Part shown: positions 59,094 through 64,000 of the stretch, one piece after another
Position numbering within the stretch: the first letter of the stretch is position 1
Layout: every line of letters starts with the position of its first letter
Source of the DNA: Agathobaculum sp. Marseille-P7918
GTDB lineage: Bacteria; Bacillota; Clostridia; Oscillospirales; Butyricicoccaceae
DNA length: 64,000 nucleotides
Assembly (NCBI RefSeq): GCF_900625105.1
Contig: NZ_UYYD01000007.1
Location: forward strand, 47,118-111,117
Reading direction: 5' to 3'
Program-made: the position numbers and the translations under genes
The notes under the pieces: model-generated
Seen by the model: the letters and a program-made list of their open reading frames with translations, nothing else
What the model was told of the DNA's origin: nothing
The model's database searches: none

Positions 59094-61223
59094 ATGACAC
59101 AGGCAATCTGGGAACAGGGCTATACGCAAAACCGTGAACTGTCATGGCTGCAGTTCAATGCGCGTGTGTTGGCCGAAGCGGAGGATGACGCCGTGCCGCT
59201 TCTGGAACGGTGCAAGTTCCTTTCGATTTTCACCAGCAATCTGGATGAATTCTTTATGATCCGCGTGGGCAGCCTGTGCGATATGGCCGCGGTGGACAAG
59301 GAGCATGTGGACAACAAGTCCGGCATGACTGCCAAAGAGCAGCTGCACCGCATCTACGCCGCGGTCGAGCCGCTGTATGCGCGCCGCGACGAAGCCTTCG
59401 CCGACGTGGACGCGCGGCTGTGCGCGGAAGGGCTGCGGCGCCTGTCCGTGCGCGATCTGGAGCCCGCGGAACAGAAATACATCAAGCAATATTTCAAAAA
59501 TGTGATCGCACCGGTGCTCAGCCCGCAGATCGTGGATGCGCACCATCCCTTCCCGCATCTGGAAGGCAAGGTGCTGCATATCGCGGCCCTGCTCGGCCAC
59601 AAAAAGAGCGAACGCCTCGGCCTGCTGCCCGTGCCGGCTTCGCTGCCCGCGCTGGTGTTCCTGCCGGGCGAGGAAAAACGCTATGTCCCGATCGAGGACA
59701 TCCTGCTCGAATACACCGGCCATGTGTTTGAAATGTACGACGTGCTGGAAAAAACCGTGTTCTGCGTCACCCGCAACGCGGATATCAACCCGGACGACGA
59801 GACTTTCGGCGCCGAGGAAGGCGACTTCCGCAAGAAAATGGAAAAGCTGCTGCGGCAGCGCCGCCGCATGGCGGTCGTGCGCGTCGAACTGACCCGCCCG
59901 ATCAGCGACCACTTCACCGAATACTTCCGCAAGCGCTTTGACGTGTCGGATGCGCAGATCTTCCTGTCGCGCAAGGCGCCGCTCCAGATGAGCTATGCTT
60001 TCTCGCTGGGCGAGCACTTCCCGGATAAGCAGCGCGCCGCACTGTCCGACCCGCCGTTCTCCCCGCAGCAGCCCGCCATGCTGCCCGCGGGACAGAGCCT
60101 GCTCAAGACCGCGCTCAAGCGCGATGTCCTGCTGTCCTATCCGTATGAATCCATGGAGCCGTTTTTGCAGATGATCCGCGAGGCCGCCAACGACCCGGCG
60201 GTGCTGTCCATCCGCATCACGATCTACCGCCTCGCGCGCAAGGCCAAGCTGGTCGAATACCTTTGCGCCGCGGCGGAAAACGGCAAGGACGTCACCGCGC
60301 TGATCGAGCTGCGCGCCCGTTTTGACGAGCAGAACAACATCGACTGGTCCGAGCGCATGGAGGAAGCCGGCTGCAAGATCATCTACGGCTTTGAGGACTA
60401 CAAGGTGCACTCCAAGATCTGCCTGATCACCCGGCAGGAGCGCGGCACCGTGCGCCACATCACGCAGGTCGGCACCGGCAACTACAATGAAAAAACCGCC
60501 ACGCAGTACACCGACGTCTCGCTCATCACCTCGGATGAGTCGATCGGCACGGACGCGGGCGCGTTCTTCAACAACATGGCGATGGGCAACCTCGAAGGCC
60601 GGTACAACCGCCTGCTGGTCGCGCCGAGCAGCCTGAAAAACAACCTTCTCGCCCTGATGGACGAACAGATCGCCCGCGGCAGCGAAGGATATATGCTGCT
60701 CAAGTTCAATTCGCTGACCGATATCGACATCATTCACAAGCTGCGCGACGCGTCCTGCGCGGGCGTGCGCATCGAGATGATCGTGCGCGGTATCTGCTGC
60801 CTGCTGCCCGGCATCAAGGGGCACACCGAGAACATCACGGTCACCAGCATCGTCGGCCGCTTCCTCGAACATTCGCGCATCTTTGTGTTCGGCCGCGGCA
60901 CCGAGGAAAAGATGTACATCTCCTCGGCCGATATGATGACCCGCAACACCGAGCGCCGCGTCGAGATCGCCTGCCCGATCGACTCGCCCGAAGTCCGCGC
61001 GCGGCTGCATGATATCCTGTATGCGATGCAGCATGACACGGTCAAGGCGCGCGTGCTGCAGCCGGACGGCACCTACTGCAAAAAGCCGCCCGTGCCCGAT
61101 CCGATCTGCGCGCAGGTGCTGCTCATGCAGCAGGCCATCGAACAGGCCCGTGAGCAGGCCGCGCATCCCGCGCCGCCCGAACCCGGCTGGCGCAAGCTGC
61201 TGAATCGTCTGCTGGGCAAATAA
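59094..61223 (+). CDS. ppk1: Polyphosphate kinase 1
   Basis: 709-residue enzyme that reversibly makes polyphosphate from ATP. N-terminal RELSWLQFNARVLAEAEDDA and ILSIFTSNLDEFF-type region; the phosphorylated His lies in YKVHSKICLI and the second half-site in EHSRIFVFGRG. I start at MTQAIWEQGY because AGGGGG is well spaced to 59094; the ATG at 59085 is too close. Adjacent to divergent ppa, linking pyrophosphate and polyphosphate metabolism. Confidence 0.94.
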   Translation: MTQAIWEQGYTQNRELSWLQFNARVLAEAEDDAVPLLERCKFLSIFTSNLDEFFMIRVGSLCDMAAVDKEHVDNKSGMTAKEQLHRIYAAVEPLYARRDEAFADVDARLCAEGLRRLSVRDLEPAEQKYIKQYFKNVIAPVLSPQIVDAHHPFPHLEGKVLHIAALLGHKKSERLGLLPVPASLPALVFLPGEEKRYVPIEDILLEYTGHVFEMYDVLEKTVFCVTRNADINPDDETFGAEEGDFRKKMEKLLRQRRRMAVVRVELTRPISDHFTEYFRKRFDVSDAQIFLSRKAPLQMSYAFSLGEHFPDKQRAALSDPPFSPQQPAMLPAGQSLLKTALKRDVLLSYPYESMEPFLQMIREAANDPAVLSIRITIYRLARKAKLVEYLCAAAENGKDVTALIELRARFDEQNNIDWSERMEEAGCKIIYGFEDYKVHSKICLITRQERGTVRHITQVGTGNYNEKTATQYTDVSLITSDESIGTDAGAFFNNMAMGNLEGRYNRLLVAPSSLKNNLLALMDEQIARGSEGYMLLKFNSLTDIDIIHKLRDASCAGVRIEMIVRGICCLLPGIKGHTENITVTSIVGRFLEHSRIFVFGRGTEEKMYISSADMMTRNTERRVEIACPIDSPEVRARLHDILYAMQHDTVKARVLQPDGTYCKKPPVPDPICAQVLLMQQAIEQAREQAAHPAPPEPGWRKLLNRLLGK

Positions 61224-61237
61224 AAAACGGAAAACAC

Positions 61238-61265
61238 AAAAAGCGCCGGAAATCCGGCGCTTTTT
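61238..61265 (+). terminator. Intrinsic terminator after ppk
   Basis: AAAAAGCGCCGG, four-base loop, CCGGCGCTTTTT. Confidence 0.93.
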
Positions 61266-61317
61266 GTATCGGGAAACAGAAAAGCACCGCATATCTATGA
61301 CATGCGGTGCTTCTTTT

Positions 61318-61362
61318 TGGTGGGGTTGGCGGGGCTCGAACCCACGACCTCTCGCGTGTGAG
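61318..61362 (-). other. Displaced 3' half of tRNA-Val(CAC): attachment-site remnant
   Basis: Minus strand, 5' to 3': anticodon loop CTCACAC (anticodon CAC), stem GCGAG, variable loop AGGTC, T arm GTGGG-TTCGAGC-CCCGC, acceptor CAACCCC, A and CCA. All arm lengths are correct, but upstream of the anticodon loop the sequence (TGTTT) cannot pair with GCGAG, so the 5' half is missing. This is the footprint of a tyrosine-integrase element inserted at a tRNA anticodon loop; the intact tRNA should lie beyond the right edge. Confidence 0.75.
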
Positions 61363-61456
61363 AAACAGCATATATTATTATAAAAATCGACATGGTATCT
61401 ACAGGTTTTGAAAAGTATAGCAAAACTTATTGCAACATTTTTGCAACGAATCCAAC

Positions 61457-61485
61457 AAAAGCCCCGGCCGGATGGCCGGGGCTTT
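61457..61485 (-). terminator. Terminator after the prophage amidase
   Basis: GCCCCGGCC and GGCCGGGGC with a four-base loop, followed on the minus strand by TTTTG. Confidence 0.8.
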
Positions 61486-61506
61486 CCTGTGTCCAAATGG
61501 AACACC

Positions 61507-62181
61507 TTATTGGTGCATTGCCGCGCGGTATGCCACAATCGCGGCCTTGAGCGCCTCGTGACGCATATTGACGTCGTCCGGATTGTCATCCGTGCCGCCG
61601 TCGATCGCGCCGCAGTCAAGCATCACGCGCACCACCTGCTGCCAGTAGCCCGGCACATCATCGATGGTCTTGTACAGCGGGTTTACCTTGTTGTACATCG
61701 CTTCAAACTCTGCCTGTGTCACTTTATGTTCCTCCTTCTCCTCGTTCATGTAGTCCTGCGCCTCCGCCCATGGGAAGTTCTTGCCCGGGCAGTCGGTACT
61801 GTTCACATCTTTGTGTCGGAGCAGAGTCAGCTTGCCGTACCGCCCCATGATATCCCGCAGCAGCGCCTTGAGGCTCGCCAGCTGCGCCGCCGGCATGGTC
61901 TCGGTCATGTACGCGCCCTCGCAGCAGATGCCGATCGAGCGGTCGTTGTGCCCGACCGCATGCGCGCCGAGTGCCCACTCCGGCCGGCCGCGGTACACGC
62001 TGCCGTCTTTGCGGATGTAATAGTGATAGCCGATTCCCGTCCAACCGTTATTCAGATGCCAGTCGTTGATATCCCACACGGTCGCACTGGACGCCTCCGC
62101 GTGGTGCAGGATCACCTCGTCGGTCTTGCTGCGGCGCGTGAAATTGCCGTTTCGCGGCAAGTTGCATTCGATGATCTTCAT
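61507..62181 (-). CDS. N-acetylmuramoyl-L-alanine amidase (phage endolysin)
   Basis: 224 residues. An Amidase_2 domain with zinc ligands in VILHHAEASS, GHNDRSIGICCEGAY and LLRHKDVNSTDCPGKNF, and a C-terminal region (about 160-224) that may bind the wall. Cuts the bond between muramic acid and the stem peptide. It overlaps the holin gene stop by four bases, the standard endolysin-holin pairing. No signal peptide, so release depends on the holin. Confidence 0.92.
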   Translation of the reverse strand: MKIIECNLPRNGNFTRRSKTDEVILHHAEASSATVWDINDWHLNNGWTGIGYHYYIRKDGSVYRGRPEWALGAHAVGHNDRSIGICCEGAYMTETMPAAQLASLKALLRDIMGRYGKLTLLRHKDVNSTDCPGKNFPWAEAQDYMNEEKEEHKVTQAEFEAMYNKVNPLYKTIDDVPGYWQQVVRVMLDCGAIDGGTDDNPDDVNMRHEALKAAIVAYRAAMHQ

Positions 62182-62672
62182 TCTCCCTTGTCCTCCTCCG
62201 TCTTTTCCGGCAGCACCTTGTCCCCTGCCGCATCGACCACACTGTGCGCTGCATTCAGGCCACGCACGACGATCTCCGGCACGTCGTAGCCCAGCACCAC
62301 CAGATTTTCCACGATGCTTGTCAGCTCATTGAGGATGTATACGCCCAGCGTAAACCAGCCGAGCAGCCGCAGGAAAGAAAGCGGCGCGCCGATCGTCTCA
62401 CCGAAGTCCACTAGCACCTCGGACACGGCGAACGCCAGCGCGATCACCACCCAATAGCTGACCTTCTTGCAGATGCCGTTTGCCCCTTTGGCACTCGACA
62501 GCGTGTCCGTCCGCTTGGCCTTCAGCATGCCATAGGAAAAATCGACGACGTTGAGCGCCAGAAACAGCACGAACACCTGCCAGTGCGCGCCGAACGTCCA
62601 GCTGAGCACCGCGACCACCGCCGCACCGATGAGGTTTGCCTTGTCTGCAAACGCGGTGAATAACTGATCCAT
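62178..62672 (-). CDS. Phage holin (holin_4 family)
   Basis: 164 residues with three or four membrane helices and a charged C-terminal tail (EKTEEDKGE). ALNVVDFSYGMLKAKRTDTL and GICKKVSYWVVIALAFAVSE are typical of the phage_holin_4 group. Makes the membrane lesion that frees the endolysin. Start at MDQLFTAF because AAAGGAG lies nine bases upstream; the ORF can extend to 62690. Confidence 0.88.
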   Translation of the reverse strand: MDQLFTAFADKANLIGAAVVAVLSWTFGAHWQVFVLFLALNVVDFSYGMLKAKRTDTLSSAKGANGICKKVSYWVVIALAFAVSEVLVDFGETIGAPLSFLRLLGWFTLGVYILNELTSIVENLVVLGYDVPEIVVRGLNAAHSVVDAAGDKVLPEKTEEDKGE

Positions 62673-62686
62673 TTTTATATCTCCTT

Positions 62687-63634
62687 TCACTTGTCCATAT
62701 CCCGACGCAGTCTTGCCAACGCGCAGGCCAGCTCGGCACGCGTGACAGGATCATCCGGCCGGAAGCTGCCGTCCGCGTCTCCCTGCATCAGGCCGATCTC
62801 CTTGCAATAGTACACATCCTCCCGCGCCCAGTCCGGGATTTTGTCGTCGTCCTTGTACATTGTTTTGTCCTCCCTACTCTGATATGCCCAAATGTCGATT
62901 TTCGCCGGGTCAGGAAGGATCGGCGCGCCGTATCCGGCCTTTGTGTCAAACCCTTCTGCGCCGATATCCACCGCGCAGTCCGCCAAAAAGCGGTGCATGC
63001 CGTCCTGCGAGAGCGGCCGGCCGGTCACAGCGATTGCCATATCATTGACCAATGCGGCCATACCGCAGAGGCAGGGCGTCGCGCAGCTCGTACCGGAAAA
63101 CTGATTTATCAGAGTAGGCGCGGCGAAATCGACATGCTCGGAAACGCTCGAAAAATAGGCAGGGCGCATTTCGTTCGTCCCAGCCATCAGATAATAAGCA
63201 CCCACGCCGAATATGTACTTGCTCTCGGTGATTTTGCTGTATCCCCTTGTGCTGTCGTTACCGATGCCGTAAAAAATACTGCAAAAATCCTTTACCGGCT
63301 CAAGCCCCGCATCGACAACGGATACATCGCACCGGTCATCCACGATCTCGGCTGAATACAGCGTATCGACATGCTGCCGGATGATCTCCGGCACGGACTC
63401 CTCAATCAGCCTGTGATGCGTCACGCCGTCTATGACGCTGCTGCCGGTGCGCAGCCGGATCACCTTGCGATCAGGCGCGATCAGCCGGAAAACAGCGAGC
63501 GTATTTGCCGCATGATCGTCTGAACCATCCAGCACCTCAGTTGTCGCCGTAAGGCCGCGGCTTCCCGTCCATCCGGCAGCATGCCAGGCAGTTACGCCGA
63601 GGTGATCTAAAAACCGCTTGTTTTCATCGACCAT
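62687..63634 (-). CDS. Subtilase (S8) with SLH motif in prophage lysis module
   Basis: 315 residues. The catalytic Ser is in SGTSCATPCLCGMAAL and the middle has VSVVDAG and GVGAYYLMAGTNEMRPAYFS. The His region reads LDGSDDHAANTLAVF rather than the usual HGT form, so activity is uncertain. The C-terminal 50 residues (DWAREDVYYCKEIGLMQGDA and the following RAELACALARL) form one S-layer-homology motif. No signal peptide. Phage-encoded subtilases next to holins are rare; it might process tail or wall proteins. Confidence 0.82.
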   Translation of the reverse strand: MVDENKRFLDHLGVTAWHAAGWTGSRGLTATTEVLDGSDDHAANTLAVFRLIAPDRKVIRLRTGSSVIDGVTHHRLIEESVPEIIRQHVDTLYSAEIVDDRCDVSVVDAGLEPVKDFCSIFYGIGNDSTRGYSKITESKYIFGVGAYYLMAGTNEMRPAYFSSVSEHVDFAAPTLINQFSGTSCATPCLCGMAALVNDMAIAVTGRPLSQDGMHRFLADCAVDIGAEGFDTKAGYGAPILPDPAKIDIWAYQSREDKTMYKDDDKIPDWAREDVYYCKEIGLMQGDADGSFRPDDPVTRAELACALARLRRDMDK

Positions 63635-63704
63635 TTTACATTCCTCCCGACTTTGCGCCCTGTGTGGGCGCTTTTTTCCGTCTTTTGGTCAACCCGGCAA
63701 AAGA

Positions 63705-64000
63705 TCACCTCCCCTGCCGGTGCGTCAGCCGCGCCGCCAGCCGGTGCAGCGCGTTTTCCAGCCACACGGCCAGCGCCGAGAGAAAAAACCACGCGACCGC
63801 AAACTGCGGGCACACTTGCCCCCAGAGGTTGAGCGGCACGTCGGAATAGTCCCAGACATTCCAGCCAAGCCAGCGGTTGACGATCAGTCCGGTGATCAGC
63901 TCGAGCGCGGTCACGAGCATCGCCCCCTCGAGCATTTGCAGCCAGAGCGGCGGGTGATCCTGCCACTCGTCGAGCAGGCCGATCAGGACGAAGCACACTC
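63705..64000 (-). CDS. Putative ABC-transporter type IV membrane protein (partial at right edge)
   Basis: About 98 residues visible; the N-terminus probably lies beyond the window. NRWLGWNVWDYSDVPLNLWG and QVCPQFAVAWF, with helices on both sides, match the small PF06541-type family. Function unknown. It is next to the lysis genes of the prophage-like element. The C-terminus is complete, ending HRLAARLTHRQGR. Confidence 0.7.
   Translation of the reverse strand, partial: VCFVLIGLLDEWQDHPPLWLQMLEGAMLVTALELITGLIVNRWLGWNVWDYSDVPLNLWGQVCPQFAVAWFFLSALAVWLENALHRLAARLTHRQGR

Larger units (their letters stand above)
61363..64000 (-). mobile_element. Prophage-like element, lysis end (continues past right edge)
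   Basis: From the tRNA remnant rightward all genes read leftward and include an amidase, a phage holin and a subtilase. The lysis cassette next to an attachment-site half, without an integrase at this end, fits the late end of a prophage. Its structural genes and integrase would be to the right, outside the window. Confidence 0.7.

Overview
The window looks like a chromosome segment of a GC-rich, spore-forming, butyrate-producing anaerobe of the Clostridia, probably an Oscillospirales relative of Butyricicoccus or Agathobaculum. The genus is an inference. The evidence is butyryl-CoA dehydrogenase with EtfAB, a complete Rnf complex, pyruvate formate-lyase with its activase, SpoVT behind a sigma-G-type promoter, and Firmicutes-type ribosome binding sites. 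Protein families were named by motif and memory; no database search was run.

Layout. 1-2797: bcd-etfB-etfA (etfA runs off the left edge), with a strong promoter, a Rex-like operator over the -35 box and an attenuator-like leader. 2994-31576: an asparagine synthetase gene (asnB) split into a 5' part (from 2994) and a 3' part (to 31576) by a 26,753-bp insert. Joining the halves at a shared GA dinucleotide restores a 609-codon in-frame asnB. The two ends of the insert joined together make a dyad-symmetric attP-like site centred on the same GA. A 520-aa large serine recombinase lies inside the insert. I read this as a site-specific metabolic island.

The island carries (a) a MalEFGK-type sugar ABC importer with a YesM/YesN two-component system, (b) a very large secreted PIG-L deacetylase with S-layer anchor domains, (c) a family 4 glycosidase, a PfkB kinase and a LacI regulator with repeated candidate operators, (d) the recombinase with a 44-aa leader ORF, and (e) a purine module: MocA-like protein, three-subunit xanthine-dehydrogenase-type hydroxylase, MarR, MATE exporter, NCS2 xanthine/uracil permease and xpt. 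No conjugation, replication or phage gene was recognised in it.

Right of the island: a UPF0303 protein, a three-gene peptidoglycan-binding cluster, a PrsA-like foldase, an ECF sigma factor with a membrane partner, a nucleotide-sugar dehydrogenase, cysE, the rnfCDGEAB-mrnC operon, a small protein and spoVT, pyrC, a cation efflux protein, a DUF1294 protein, a phospholipase-C-like protein, a Gfo/Idh/MocA oxidoreductase, yebC, a small Asn-rich probable spore protein, 6-phosphofructokinase, a ZTP riboswitch controlling pflB with pflA, inorganic pyrophosphatase and polyphosphate kinase. Two copies of an unexplained four-hairpin repeat lie at 48452-48591 and 50198-50336.

From 61318 to the right edge is the lysis end of a prophage-like element: a displaced 3' half of tRNA-Val(CAC) marks the attachment site, followed by amidase, holin, a subtilase-SLH fusion and a partial membrane protein. 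The core metabolism fits together: PFK and PFL feed glycolysis and acetyl-CoA, Bcd/Etf makes butyryl-CoA while reducing ferredoxin, and Rnf turns reduced ferredoxin into an ion gradient.
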